64,000 bases of DNA from Hydrogenophaga sp. (GCF_019635465.1 NZ_JAHBZK010000010.1:62001-126000); one strand, 5' to 3'. Counted from the first letter of the stretch, positions 1-8,733 are shown. Notes: generated from the sequence alone by a model not told the origin. A program made the numbers and translations.

Positions 1-222
1 TGCGAGCACACCATCCGCACCGTGCCGAGCCTTGAGCCGGACCCGGACGACCCGGATGACGTCGACACCGAGGCCGAAGACCACTGCTTCGACATGCTCA
101 AGGCGGGTCTTATGCGACGGACCAGCAGGCCGGATGACGCCCCTGGCGCGAATGGGCCGGACCCGGGCGAAGCCTCCGCCGCGCGTGTGCTGGAAGACGG
201 GCGCCACTTGGTGCCACGCTGA
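1..222 (+). CDS. Phage terminase large subunit, C-terminal fragment
   Basis: The gene is open at the left edge; 73 C-terminal codons are visible in frame from base 1, ending at TGA 220-222. The TIRT(V)P stretch followed by an acidic DDPDDVDT run and an EAEDH pair is the usual tail of large terminase nuclease domains, which cut and package concatemeric phage DNA into procapsids. Its place directly before the portal gene agrees. A low-complexity extension of about 35 residues follows the conserved part. The ATPase and most of the nuclease domain lie outside the window, so activity cannot be judged. Confidence 0.75.
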   Translation, partial: CEHTIRTVPSLEPDPDDPDDVDTEAEDHCFDMLKAGLMRRTSRPDDAPGANGPDPGEASAARVLEDGRHLVPR

Positions 223-235
223 TCACTTTCCGGCT
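221..235 (+). promoter_or_regulatory. Phage intergenic 15-mer, copy 1 (before portal)
   Basis: GATCACTTTCCGGCT begins inside the terminase stop codon and lies about 50 bases before the portal start. The same word (GATCACTTTYCGGCY) recurs in three other gaps of this prophage at 3534, 14490 and 18306, always in the same orientation. Its role is unknown; a phage-specific promoter or regulator site is the simplest reading. Confidence 0.5.
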
Positions 236-285
236 ACGTCCGGTGCTGGTCGGCCCACAGTGCGGCCGTTTCGAGGATGCCCACC

Positions 286-2364
286 ATGCCCCAGTCCGTC
301 GACGCGCAAGCGCCCAGCGTGAACACCGCCGCCATGTCGGCGCCGAACTCCGCGACCGAGCCGCAGGCCGACCCGCTGGTCAAGACCTGGCAGGCGCGCG
401 CCAAGGCGAGCGAGAAGCACTGGAGCCGATTCCACAAGCGAGTGGCCCACAACCGGGCCGTGGTGCAGGGCATCAGCAAGGAGGCCGAGCCGACCTCGGC
501 GGCCTACAACAAGCACCGCGCCAACCTGATCGCCTCGACCGTCTCGGTGATCCTCTCCAAGGTCTACGCGAAGAACCCGGAGATGTCGGGCGAGCCCACG
601 AACAAGGCCCGCCCGCTACGCCTGTTCGCTGACACCGTGAGCACGGTCACCCAGACCATGCTCGAGGACGCCAAGCTCAAGCAGAAGGCCAAGCGCGCGG
701 TGAAGGCTGCGATGACGTGCAGCTTCGGCGTGGTGAAGGTTCAGTGGCAGCGCGACATCCGCGAGGATCCGCTCATCAAGCAGCGGATCGAGGACACGCA
801 GGACAACCTGCAGCGCATCCAGGCGCTGATCTCCGAGCTGGAGGACCCGCAGCGCCTGGCCGACGAGGAGTCGAAGAAGCGCGAGCTGGAGCAAGCGCTC
901 GCCGGCTTGGAGGCGCAGCGCGAGGTGGTGGCCGCCGAAGGCCTGACCCTGGACATGGTGCGCACCGAGCGTCTGCTCCCCGATCCAGCCGTCGAGGACA
1001 TCTGGGACTACGCGAGCGGTGACTACCTGATCGAGAAGATCCCCATGCGCCGCTCCAAGGCGCGCAGCATGTTCCCCGACCTGGCCGGCGAGGATGGCTC
1101 CAACCTGCTGGACCGCGCCACGACCTACAAGGTCGGCGGCGATATGAGCGACGACGACAAGCCGGGCCGCGGCGTGTACGCCGGCATGGGGCAGGGCACA
1201 GATGACCCCATGGTGATGGTCTACGAGGCGTGGAGCAAGCTCGACAACACCATCTACACCTTCGTCAATGGCATCGAGACGAGGTTCGCGCGCAAGCCCT
1301 ACCAGCCGGAGCGCGTGGGCGAGCGCTGGTACCCCTACTTCCTGCTGCCGTTCCAGTCGGTCGACGGCGAGTTCGTGGCACAGAGCCTGGTCGACGTGCT
1401 GGAGAAGCTGCAGGACGAGCACAACGAGACGCGCGACAAGTTCGCCGAGGTCCGCAAGAACATCCGCCCGCACTTCATCGCCTCGGCTGACGTCAAGGAC
1501 AAGGACATCAAGGTCCGCGTGCACCCTGAGCTGGGCGAAATCATCGTGGTGGACACTGGTGGCGCCCGCCTTGAGGACAACATCAAGCAGGGAACGCAAC
1601 TCACCATTGACCCGGCGGTCTACGACACCAGCCCGATTCGCAACGACTGGGAGATGGTGTCTGGACTGCAGGATGCCGCCCGCTCCGTGGTGGTGCAACC
1701 AAAGACCGCCACCGAGGCCGCGATCAGCGATCAGAGCCTGGCCGCGCGCGTGGCCGAGTTCCGCGACCAGATCGAGGACTGGCTGACAGAGATCGCGCAG
1801 TACGCCAGCGAGGTGTGCCTGCTCTCCATGACGCCCGCGATGGTCGAGACGATCATGGGTGCACCGGAGCCGGTCGAGCAGCCGATGATGGACACGCCCA
1901 TGGGCCCGGTGCCGGTGCCAGGCGCTGAGCCAGCCCCGCAACCAGCTCCGACCTACGAGTGGCCCGATCAGGCGACGCCAGAGACGGTGTTCAACCTGAT
2001 CAACATGAAGATCCGGGCGGGGTCGACGGCTGCACCGAACAAGCTGCAGGCGCAGGAGACCTGGACGCGCGCGCTTCCCCTGATCCGCGAGATGGTGATG
2101 GTGATCCGCCAGATCGATTCCTCCGGTGGCGACAGCACCGCCGAGCGTGAGCTCGTGCGCGAGACGGCGGCCCGCTTCGACGAGACGATCGACGTGGATC
2201 GCTTCCTGCCGGCCAAACCAGCTCCGATGCCGGCCGCCCCAGCCCTGCCAATGGGCGGCGCTCCTGCTGGCCCGCTTCCCGCACTTCCCGAGATTCCCGG
2301 CGCCGCGCCGGGCATGCCGATGCCAGGCGGCCCTGACCTGGCCATTCCTGCCACCCTGCAGTAG
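286..2364 (+). CDS. Phage portal protein (podovirus type)
   Basis: This 692-residue protein would form the dodecameric ring at one capsid vertex through which DNA enters and leaves. The call rests on position (terminase, this gene, scaffold, capsid), on length within the usual 60-80 kDa podovirus portal range, and on the N-terminal part with an alpha-rich clip-like segment and a VYAKNPE motif near residue 90, seen in this portal group. A charged coiled-coil stretch covers roughly residues 165-215. The C-terminal 100 residues are Pro/Ala/Met rich, like a flexible barrel tail. ATG 286 is preferred over ATG 277 because GAGG at 273-276 is correctly spaced for it. Phage copy 1 of the 15-mer lies just upstream. 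Confidence 0.82.
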   Translation: MPQSVDAQAPSVNTAAMSAPNSATEPQADPLVKTWQARAKASEKHWSRFHKRVAHNRAVVQGISKEAEPTSAAYNKHRANLIASTVSVILSKVYAKNPEMSGEPTNKARPLRLFADTVSTVTQTMLEDAKLKQKAKRAVKAAMTCSFGVVKVQWQRDIREDPLIKQRIEDTQDNLQRIQALISELEDPQRLADEESKKRELEQALAGLEAQREVVAAEGLTLDMVRTERLLPDPAVEDIWDYASGDYLIEKIPMRRSKARSMFPDLAGEDGSNLLDRATTYKVGGDMSDDDKPGRGVYAGMGQGTDDPMVMVYEAWSKLDNTIYTFVNGIETRFARKPYQPERVGERWYPYFLLPFQSVDGEFVAQSLVDVLEKLQDEHNETRDKFAEVRKNIRPHFIASADVKDKDIKVRVHPELGEIIVVDTGGARLEDNIKQGTQLTIDPAVYDTSPIRNDWEMVSGLQDAARSVVVQPKTATEAAISDQSLAARVAEFRDQIEDWLTEIAQYASEVCLLSMTPAMVETIMGAPEPVEQPMMDTPMGPVPVPGAEPAPQPAPTYEWPDQATPETVFNLINMKIRAGSTAAPNKLQAQETWTRALPLIREMVMVIRQIDSSGGDSTAERELVRETAARFDETIDVDRFLPAKPAPMPAAPALPMGGAPAGPLPALPEIPGAAPGMPMPGGPDLAIPATLQ

Positions 2365-2372
2365 GAACACTC

Positions 2373-3527
2373 ATGCTCATCCAGAAGCTCATCCGACGAT
2401 TCTTCAACGACGAACCCGGCGCGGCCGGTGGCGGATCTTCCGCCCCAACCCCTGCACCTGCACCCGCACCCGCACCGACGCCAGAAGCCAGCGCAGCGCC
2501 TGCCGCCGATGCACCTGCCTCACAGGCGGAAGCACCCGCAGCTGCGCCAGCAGAGCAGCCCGAAACCTTTGGTGGCCTGAGTTACCTGCTCGACGGCATT
2601 GGTGCCGAGCCTGCAGCAGCTCCCTCGGGATCCACAGCGCCTGCTGCACCTGCTGCTGCACCGAGCGCGCAGGCCCAGCCACCAGCTGCCGCGCCGGCAC
2701 CCGGTGCAAAGCCTCCTGCAGCGCCTGCTCCCGCAGCTGATGAGCTGACGCCGCCCGAAGGCATGAGCGAGCGCGCCGCGGCGCGGTGGGCACAGCTGAC
2801 CGAGCGCGTGAAGACGATGCCCGACCTGGAGCGCCGCGCAACCGAGGCAGAGCAGCATCTGGGCGCCGTGCGTCAGCTCGTGCACGACAGTGGTCTGGCA
2901 CCCGACGAGTTCCGCGATGCATTGGCCATCGGCCGCATGTTCAAGTCCACGAACCCGCAGGAACTGCAGCAGGCCTTGCAGCAGATCGACACCATCCGGG
3001 CCGACATCGCCACGCGCCTGGGCTCCGAAGTGCCCGGCGTGGATCTGCTGAGCCAGCATCCAGACCTCAAGGCCCAGGTGGAGGGCCTGACCCTCTCGCG
3101 CGAGCACGCCATGGAGATGATCCGCCTGCGCACGCAGAGCGCGGCAGCCCAGCGCACCACGCAACAGGCCAACGAGTTCCAGCAGTACCAGCAGACGGTG
3201 CAGCAGGCCGGCCAGCGCATCGACGCAGCGCTGGCGCAGCGCGCAAACACTCCTGGCCACCAGGCAAAGGTCGCGTTCATTCGCGCGCAGTTGTCCGACC
3301 CGCAGCGCCAGCGCCAGTTCGTGGAGACGTACCAGCCCAACCAGTGGGAGGCGGCTGTGCTGATGATGTACGACGCCTACACGCCGCCGGCACCCGCGGT
3401 CGCACCAGCACCACCCGCACCGCAGCCACTGCGCCCTGGCCACGCCGGTGCAGGTCGACCAGTTGCGCAGGCGCCGCGTAACGCCATGGACGCCGTGCAT
3501 GGCGCTTTCGAGTCGTTGGGGCTGTAG
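2373..3527 (+). CDS. Probable phage scaffolding protein
   Basis: This 384-residue protein lies between portal and major capsid genes, the normal place for the scaffold that directs procapsid assembly and is then lost. The first 140 residues are an extreme Ala/Pro tract after a short basic head (LIQKLIRRF). The middle and C-terminal part is predicted helical and Gln-rich, fitting an elongated scaffold. AGGA just upstream of ATG 2373 supports the start, 8 bases after the portal stop, so the two genes should be co-transcribed. No catalytic motif is visible, and it could instead be a capsid-associated minor protein. Confidence 0.65.
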   Translation: MLIQKLIRRFFNDEPGAAGGGSSAPTPAPAPAPAPTPEASAAPAADAPASQAEAPAAAPAEQPETFGGLSYLLDGIGAEPAAAPSGSTAPAAPAAAPSAQAQPPAAAPAPGAKPPAAPAPAADELTPPEGMSERAAARWAQLTERVKTMPDLERRATEAEQHLGAVRQLVHDSGLAPDEFRDALAIGRMFKSTNPQELQQALQQIDTIRADIATRLGSEVPGVDLLSQHPDLKAQVEGLTLSREHAMEMIRLRTQSAAAQRTTQQANEFQQYQQTVQQAGQRIDAALAQRANTPGHQAKVAFIRAQLSDPQRQRQFVETYQPNQWEAAVLMMYDAYTPPAPAVAPAPPAPQPLRPGHAGAGRPVAQAPRNAMDAVHGAFESLGL

Positions 3528-3815
3528 AGCATCGATCACTTTTCGGCTAGGCGCCTTGACGCCCGGCCAATACTGCGCCCCGCAGAAGCCCGAAGGCCAC
3601 GTCGTAAGCCGGTGTCGCGCCCGGCAGCCAGAAGGCTTCGCACACGCCGGGAATGTCGCATGTACGAGGGGGTCGCGTCCCTCAGCACCTTGCAGGTGCC
3701 GCCCAACAGGTTGTGAGCCGGGTTCACCGTCGGCAGGGCAGCGCAGGCAGAAGGCCTAGACCATGGGTGCGGTGGTTGGCGTGCAGAGCCATCAACTTTG
3801 CACAGGAGAGGCGTC
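3528..3815 (+). other. Non-coding leader before the major capsid gene
   Basis: This 288-base gap is the longest in the phage late region. It holds copy 2 of the phage 15-mer at 3534-3548 and then about 265 bases without a convincing gene on either strand. Two local hairpins are visible: GAGGG/CCCTC at 3666-3683 and the palindrome GCACCTTGCAGGTGC at 3685-3699. A strong AGGAG (3803-3807) sits before the capsid ATG. It reads as a transcribed 5' leader of the capsid message, but no known RNA family is recognised. Confidence 0.5.
3534..3548 (+). promoter_or_regulatory. Phage intergenic 15-mer, copy 2 (before capsid)
   Basis: GATCACTTTTCGGCT starts seven bases after the scaffold stop codon and heads the long capsid leader. 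It is identical to copy 4 (18306-18320) and differs from copies 1 and 3 at one or two positions. It lies about 268 bases before the capsid start, much further than the other copies lie from their genes. Confidence 0.5.
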
Positions 3816-4865
3816 ATGCCCATTTCAGCCCCCGACCTCGCTACGGTCACTGTCGCCGCGCTCGACAACTACATGCGCAACCGCCCGGTCGATCAGATCG
3901 GTACCGAACGACCGCTCATCAAGATGCTGATGGGCAAGAAGAAGAACCTGATGCCGGCGCGCCAGTACTCGGTCGAGACCGTGCGCGAGACCTACGGTTC
4001 GAACTTCGCCTGGTCCTTCGGCGAGACCGCCCGCACCTTCAACAAGCGATCCACCGCCGCGCAAGCCCAGTTCCCCTGGCGCGTCGCCCTGGACGGCCTG
4101 TACCTTGACTGGGACATGCTGTTCGCCGCTGGCATCCGAGTCGATCCGGACCCGGCCAGCAAGGGCAAGCTCGTGCTGGAGCCGAACGAGAAGGTCATCC
4201 TCTACAACATCCTGACCGAGCACATGGAAGCGCTCGAGCTGGGCTTCGTCGAGAAGCTCGACGTCGAGTTGCACCGTGACGGCACGGCCAGCGCCGATGC
4301 GGTGGTGGGCCTGGATGCACTGGTCTCGCGCACGCCCGCTGTGGGCACCGTGGGTGGCCTCAACGCCGCCACGAAGACCTACTGGCGCAACTACTTCGCC
4401 GGCGCGGTGGCCACTGGCAGCCTGCGCGCAACGATGGAAGCGGCCTGGCGCAACTGCATTCGCAACGGCGGTGCGCCCGACTTCATCCTGGCCGGCTCGA
4501 CCTTCATCGACGCCTACGCCAGCGTGCTGACGCTGACCCAGAACACCGAGGCCGGCAAGCCGAAGATGATCGACGTGGCCACCGGCCAGGGCGCTCGCAC
4601 CGGCCTGTACTTCAAGGGCGTCGAGATCATCTGGGATCCGGTGTTCAGCGTGATCGACGCGCTGGAGACGCCGGTGGCGGCCTCCCTCTGGGAAAAGCGC
4701 TGCTACTTCATCAACACCAAGCACCTCAAGTACGAGGACGACGAGATGGCGGTCTACAACCCGACCCCGCCTCACAACGTCCGTGCGACCTACGCGTCGC
4801 TCGACCTGCGGTGCGCGATGAAGACCAACCGGCGCAACGCGCACGCGGTGATCGTCGCCGCGTGA
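3816..4865 (+). CDS. Phage major capsid protein
   Basis: This 349-residue protein would be the main shell subunit. Evidence is the position after portal and scaffold, the typical length, the absence of low-complexity sequence, and an N-terminal MPISAPDLATVTVAALDNYM-like helix followed by a segment reading like an HK97-fold capsid N-arm and E-loop. ATG 3816 is chosen over the upstream TTG 3798 because AGGAG lies at ideal distance. A hairpin-T terminator follows at once (4874-4898), which would give capsid mRNA a defined 3' end and lower read-through into the next gene. The long 5' leader and this terminator suggest it is expressed separately and strongly. Confidence 0.82.
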   Translation: MPISAPDLATVTVAALDNYMRNRPVDQIGTERPLIKMLMGKKKNLMPARQYSVETVRETYGSNFAWSFGETARTFNKRSTAAQAQFPWRVALDGLYLDWDMLFAAGIRVDPDPASKGKLVLEPNEKVILYNILTEHMEALELGFVEKLDVELHRDGTASADAVVGLDALVSRTPAVGTVGGLNAATKTYWRNYFAGAVATGSLRATMEAAWRNCIRNGGAPDFILAGSTFIDAYASVLTLTQNTEAGKPKMIDVATGQGARTGLYFKGVEIIWDPVFSVIDALETPVAASLWEKRCYFINTKHLKYEDDEMAVYNPTPPHNVRATYASLDLRCAMKTNRRNAHAVIVAA

Positions 4866-4870
4866 TGAAG

Positions 4871-4898
4871 AAGGGCCCGGCAAAGCGCCGGGCCTTTT
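4871..4898 (+). terminator. Rho-independent terminator after the capsid gene
   Basis: GGCCCGGC (4874-4881) pairs with GCCGGGCC (4887-4894) around a five-base loop, followed by four T. It lies nine bases after the capsid stop and inside the late gene run, so it probably acts as an attenuator rather than a complete stop. Confidence 0.7.
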
Positions 4899-4926
4899 CC
4901 CTGATCCATCATCCCTGGAGAACTCC

Positions 4927-5358
4927 ATGAATCGCCTGATCCCCCTGGTCGCCGTGCTGATCACGCGCGACGCCATGACCATCCTGCCGCGTGACCTCCC
5001 AGAGCACGAACTGCCCATCGCGCAAGCGGTGTTCGGCGAGGACAACGTGGAAGTCAAAGGCCCCGTCGACGGTGAGACCGTCAAGCTCGACGTGACGCAA
5101 GAGGCCGACCGCCTCGCTGGCAAGTACGGCGCGGACGCGCTGGAAAAGGCCTACGGCACGAACTTCAAGGGCGCCATCACCAAGGCCTGCGGGTCGCTCG
5201 GAGAGTTGGCGCCGGATGACGGCGACGAGACGCCCAGCAAACCTTTGGCCGAGATGACGAAGGCGGAGCTGGTGGCTCATGCCGAAGCCGAAGGCATCGC
5301 GATCGACCCGGATGCCTCCAAAGCCAAGATCCTCGAAGCCATCCGGGCTGCGGCCTGA
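4927..5358 (+). CDS. Phage head protein with C-terminal SAP/LEM-like helix pair
   Basis: This 143-residue protein follows the capsid gene. The first half is acidic and has no recognised motif. The last 40 residues (PLAEMTKAELVAHAEAEGI ... SKAKILEAI) form the helix-extended-helix pattern of SAP, LEM or Rho-N-like modules, often found on small phage head or connector proteins and thought to bind DNA or partners. GGAGAACTCC before ATG 4927 gives a good ribosome site. A head-completion or capsid-associated role is inferred from position only. Confidence 0.6.
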   Translation: MNRLIPLVAVLITRDAMTILPRDLPEHELPIAQAVFGEDNVEVKGPVDGETVKLDVTQEADRLAGKYGADALEKAYGTNFKGAITKACGSLGELAPDDGDETPSKPLAEMTKAELVAHAEAEGIAIDPDASKAKILEAIRAAA

Positions 5359-5387
5359 CCCGAGAAGCCCACCACCGCTGAGACGTC

Positions 5388-6371
5388 ATGCCGCACGTTG
5401 TTGCTGACCGGGTGCTGGAAGCCAGCACATCCTCTGGTACCGGTGTGTTCGCCCTCGCGGGAGCGGTGCTGGGCTTTCGCGCATTTGCTGCTGTGTGCGC
5501 TGTGTCGGACACGGTCCCCTACTTCATCGAGGCGGTGGACGATCAAGGTCGGCCCACCGGTGAGTGGGAGTTTGGCCTGGGGACGTACTCAGCGGCCAAC
5601 CAGCTCACGCGCACCACGATTCGCGGATCGTCCAACGGCGGTCTCGCGGTGAGCTTCCCAGCCGGTACCAAGCTGGTGGGCCTGGGCATTCCAGCGCCTG
5701 CATCCAGCACCACGCGTGCGGAATGGCGGGCATCCCTCGGCGCGACCGCAGTCGGTGAGAGTGTTTTCACCGCTGCAACCCAGGCCGCAGCGCGCACCGC
5801 CATTGGCGTCGAGATGCGGGAGACGGGGGAAACCATCCCGTTCATGCGCACCACTGCACCAGCTGGGTGGGTTCGCGCGAACGGCAACACCATTGGCAAT
5901 GCCGCATCTGGCGCCACCGAACGGGCCAACGCCGACACCGAAGCGCTGTTCACGATGCTCTGGAACGAATTCACGCAAGCCGTGCTCCCGATCCAGACCA
6001 GCGCTGGCGGAGCGTCCACCCGCGGCGCCTCTGCTGCGGTGGACTATGCGGCGAACAAGCGCATGCCATTGCCAAACCTCTGCGCTGAGTTCGTTCGAGG
6101 TTGGGACAACGGGCGAGGCGTTGATGCCGGCCGGGTGTTCGGTAGCTCGCAGCTTGACGCGTTCCAGGGCCACGACCACACGATCACCATGTATGGCGGA
6201 TCTGGGGCTCTGTACGGGTTTGGAGGCAACGCCACAGGTGGGAGCCCAATCACCGATCCTGCTGGATCGCGCATCGGCCCGACCAAGACCGATGGCACCA
6301 ACGGCGCGCCACGTGTGTCCACAGAGACCCGTCCACGCAACGTGGCGTTGCTCTGGTGCGTGAAGCTTTGA
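5388..6371 (+). CDS. Tail fibre/collar protein, receptor-binding candidate 1
   Basis: This 327-residue protein has two parts. Residues 1-110 (DRVLEASTSSGTG ... YFIEAVDDQG ... WEFGLGTYSAANQLTRTT) look like the virion-attachment module of fibres from this phage group, and a related module starts the protein at 15557. Residues about 145-327 resemble tail-collar fibre tips: IPF..T.APAGWV, a glycine-rich middle, FVRGWDNGRGVDAGRVFG, GHDH, and the terminal ETRPRNVALLWCVKL strand. It probably contacts the host surface. The gene sits between head and connector genes, away from the main fibre block. No template/variable repeat pair or reverse transcriptase was seen, so a diversity-generating system is not supported. 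Confidence 0.7.
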   Translation: MPHVVADRVLEASTSSGTGVFALAGAVLGFRAFAAVCAVSDTVPYFIEAVDDQGRPTGEWEFGLGTYSAANQLTRTTIRGSSNGGLAVSFPAGTKLVGLGIPAPASSTTRAEWRASLGATAVGESVFTAATQAAARTAIGVEMRETGETIPFMRTTAPAGWVRANGNTIGNAASGATERANADTEALFTMLWNEFTQAVLPIQTSAGGASTRGASAAVDYAANKRMPLPNLCAEFVRGWDNGRGVDAGRVFGSSQLDAFQGHDHTITMYGGSGALYGFGGNATGGSPITDPAGSRIGPTKTDGTNGAPRVSTETRPRNVALLWCVKL

Positions 6372-6390
6372 CGCAACTGGAGATTTGCTG

Positions 6391-7086
6391 ATGAGCACGC
6401 TGCCCACTGCCCAGACCTACGCGACCATGCTGCAAAAGTTGCGCAGTCGCTGCGGCCTGCACGCGACCCTGGGCAGCGCTCCAGCGTTGGACGACATCCT
6501 GACCAGCGCCAACGACTACGTGTTCGCACAGCTCGACGAGGGCCTGCCGGTCACGTCGACTCTCACGCTGGTGGCCAACACGCCCGAATACCCCTGGGTC
6601 TCTGACGAAGGGGAGACGATTGCCCGGGGCAGTGTGCAGTCGGTCTGGGTCGAGCAGGGCGACACAGAGCGGGTGCCGCTGCCCCAGGGCATCCATCACG
6701 CCATGCGTGCCGACCAGGACCTGCGTGCGATCCCCGAGCGCTACGACTCGCGCTTCGTGGACGGCGAGTGGTCGCTTGAAGTCTGGCCGGTGCCCGACCA
6801 GGCCTACCGCCTGTTCATCGACTACAACCGCGTGCTGACCCGCTTCGAGCAGCCAACCGACAAGCCCAGCGCGCCCGCCCGCTTGGTCCTTGAGTACGCC
6901 ATCGCCATGGGCAAGGCGCACTACGGCAAGGCCGACGCCGACGTGGTGGGTCAGTCCTTTCGCACGATGCTCTACAAGGAGAAGGTCGCGCAGAAGGAGA
7001 ACCGGCGATTCATCCCACCGTCGGCAGCCTGCCCGTCGCGACCACGGGTGGTGGCCACGGCCAATGGCTTCCGGCAGGTGGGGTGA
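6391..7086 (+). CDS. Head-tail connector/adaptor protein (P22 gp4-like position)
   Basis: This 231-residue protein probably docks under the portal. It has the length and layout of podovirus adaptor proteins: an N-terminal helix pair (TYATMLQKLRSRCGL), a central beta-rich part with WSLEVWPVPDQAYRLFIDY, and a C-terminal helical segment with a basic tail. ATG 6391 is preferred over TTG 6385 because GGAG at 6379-6382 fits it. The TGA overlaps the ATG of the next gene (TGATG), indicating coupled translation. The match is by position and overall pattern, not by a decisive motif. Confidence 0.6.
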   Translation: MSTLPTAQTYATMLQKLRSRCGLHATLGSAPALDDILTSANDYVFAQLDEGLPVTSTLTLVANTPEYPWVSDEGETIARGSVQSVWVEQGDTERVPLPQGIHHAMRADQDLRAIPERYDSRFVDGEWSLEVWPVPDQAYRLFIDYNRVLTRFEQPTDKPSAPARLVLEYAIAMGKAHYGKADADVVGQSFRTMLYKEKVAQKENRRFIPPSAACPSRPRVVATANGFRQVG

Positions 7087-8123
7087 TGGCAAGCGTCACC
7101 TTTGACCGATTCGACGGCGGCCTGCTGCTGGCGCGGCCCTCCAGCGTGGCGCCGGCCAACAGCCTGCGCAAGCTCATCAACATGGACGTGCAGCCCGGCG
7201 GCTGGCTTCGAAGCCGCGCGAAGTGGCGCCGCACAGTGGGTGGCTTCGAGCTCGGGCCGCAGTGGAAGGGCCTGGAGTCGAACGCCGGGTACCTCTGGAC
7301 GTTCGCCTGCTGGGACGTGGCCAGCACCGGCAAGATCAGCGACATCGTCGATCTCGACACCGGCGACCGCATCGTCTACGCGTTCATCTCGACCGGCACC
7401 GGCGGCAACTTCGTCGAAGCGTCGCGTACGCGCCTGATGGGCGTCACGCGCTGGAACAACGGCCTTCTGGCCGCGCTCACGCCGGACGAGGGATCGACCT
7501 ATCACCGCGCGCTGTTCTCGGTCAACACGGCCACGCACACCGTCACGGGCACGCCTGTGACCGACGTGAACATGCCGAACACGGGTGTGATGACCACGGC
7601 AGGCGGTCGGGTCTTCGCGGCCTCGGATGACGGGCAGACGGTGCGCTTTTGCAAGGTGGGCGACCCCACGGACTGGACCACGCCAGGCAACGCAGGTTTC
7701 CTGCCGGTCTCCCAGCACTTCGGCAGCGGGCAGGGTGTCTATGGCCTGGGCCAGTACCAGGGCAAGCTCGCGGTGTTCACCGACCAGTCGATCCAGCTCT
7801 GGGTGATCGACCCGGACCCGACCGCCATGGCGCTGGAGCGCGTGGTGGACGGCGTGGGCACCCGGCATCACACCTCGATCGTCTCGCTCTACGGCGACCT
7901 GCTGTTCCTCTCCGAGACCGGCGTGCGCTCGCTGACCACGCTGGCGAATGCGCTGTTCCCGACCGACGTGGACGTGGGCCTGCCGATCAAGCCCTTCACC
8001 AAGTCGCCTGAACAGCTGGTGCGTTTCATCAACGGCAGTCTGGCGCCGGCCGTCACTGGCATTGCCGCGGGCCCGTTCTCGCAGTACTGGGTGAGCGCAC
8101 CTGGGCGCTGGGCGGAGGGCTGA
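7086..8123 (+). CDS. Podovirus tail protein, beta-propeller type, N-terminal part (gp10/stabilisation-like)
   Basis: The 345 residues are beta-rich with repeated blade-like segments: TFDRFDGGLLLAR at the start, several GxVFAASDD / QLWVIDPDPTAM strands, and LSETGVRSLT near residue 280. This pattern is shared by phage proteins that plug the tail below the adaptor (P22 gp10 type). The frame closes abruptly at VSAPGRWAEG, and the next gene, one base later in another frame, carries what looks like the missing blades (AWTYSRQAKLNAW). It may therefore be half of a split protein. The start is ATG 7086, overlapping the previous stop; GTG 7083 is the alternative. Confidence 0.6.
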   Translation: MASVTFDRFDGGLLLARPSSVAPANSLRKLINMDVQPGGWLRSRAKWRRTVGGFELGPQWKGLESNAGYLWTFACWDVASTGKISDIVDLDTGDRIVYAFISTGTGGNFVEASRTRLMGVTRWNNGLLAALTPDEGSTYHRALFSVNTATHTVTGTPVTDVNMPNTGVMTTAGGRVFAASDDGQTVRFCKVGDPTDWTTPGNAGFLPVSQHFGSGQGVYGLGQYQGKLAVFTDQSIQLWVIDPDPTAMALERVVDGVGTRHHTSIVSLYGDLLFLSETGVRSLTTLANALFPTDVDVGLPIKPFTKSPEQLVRFINGSLAPAVTGIAAGPFSQYWVSAPGRWAEG

Positions 8124-8124
8124 G

Positions 8125-8733
8125 ATGTTCAGTTCCTTCGGGTTCAGCAGCCGGCCCTTCTCGGCAAGTCCCATCCCTGCGCGCCAGATCGCGGTCTACG
8201 CGCGCGAGGGCGAGTTCGGCTGGGCGGCGTGGACCTACAGTCGCCAGGCCAAGCTCAACGCCTGGGCATGGCATGGTCTGGGCGAAGCCGGCGACTCCAA
8301 CATCAACGCCTGGGCCCAGCTGAGCAACAGCATGTACCTGCGCCGGGAGAACAACCTGGGGCTCTACTCCATGCGCCCGGACGTGTTCTTCGCGGACGGC
8401 GAGGCAAACGACGAGAGCCAGTCGGTGGTGGCCGAAACGCAGTGGCTCGATTTCAAGGCGCCCGGAAACCTCAAGGCGCTTACCGGCATGGACTTCGATG
8501 GCCTCAATGTGCAGGCGGTCGAGGTGTACGTCTCGGTCAACGGTGGGCGATCGGGCTCCCTTGCCGACACGGTACTGGTGGGCAACGCCAACGGTGGATG
8601 GACCTACAACGGTGAGGTCCTGCCTGTGGAAGCGGCCGGTACCGAGTTCAAGCTGCGCTTCATCGGCCATCCAGACCTCGAGGTGCAGGTCAATCGCCTG
8701 ACCCTCTACTACGACGACCTGGGGATAGCGTGA
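8125..8733 (+). CDS. Podovirus tail protein, C-terminal companion of the preceding propeller
   Basis: This 202-residue protein begins one base after the previous stop. GGAGG at 8113-8117 is well placed for ATG 8125, so it is likely translated on its own. Residues about 32-50 (FGWAAWTYSRQAKLNAW) look like an internal blade strand of a tail propeller, and the rest (YVSVNGGRSG, ELRF-like strands, a final LTLYYDD) resembles a beta-sandwich end domain. Both halves probably assemble in the tail. Whether the split is natural for this phage group or came from a frameshift cannot be decided here. Confidence 0.6.
   Translation: MFSSFGFSSRPFSASPIPARQIAVYAREGEFGWAAWTYSRQAKLNAWAWHGLGEAGDSNINAWAQLSNSMYLRRENNLGLYSMRPDVFFADGEANDESQSVVAETQWLDFKAPGNLKALTGMDFDGLNVQAVEVYVSVNGGRSGSLADTVLVGNANGGWTYNGEVLPVEAAGTEFKLRFIGHPDLEVQVNRLTLYYDDLGIA

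Noticed and set aside
616..2370. 584-codon frame antisense to the portal gene
   Set aside because: It lies entirely opposite a well-supported phage gene, is Arg/His/Leu-rich without domain order, and is a normal by-product of high-GC third positions.
3536..3868. Minus-strand frame across the capsid leader
   Set aside because: The start lies inside the capsid gene, the product is Arg/Ser-rich without domains, and it runs over the conserved 15-mer.
5388..6371. Possible diversity-generating retroelement target fibre
   Set aside because: No reverse transcriptase and no template/variable repeat pair was found in the window.
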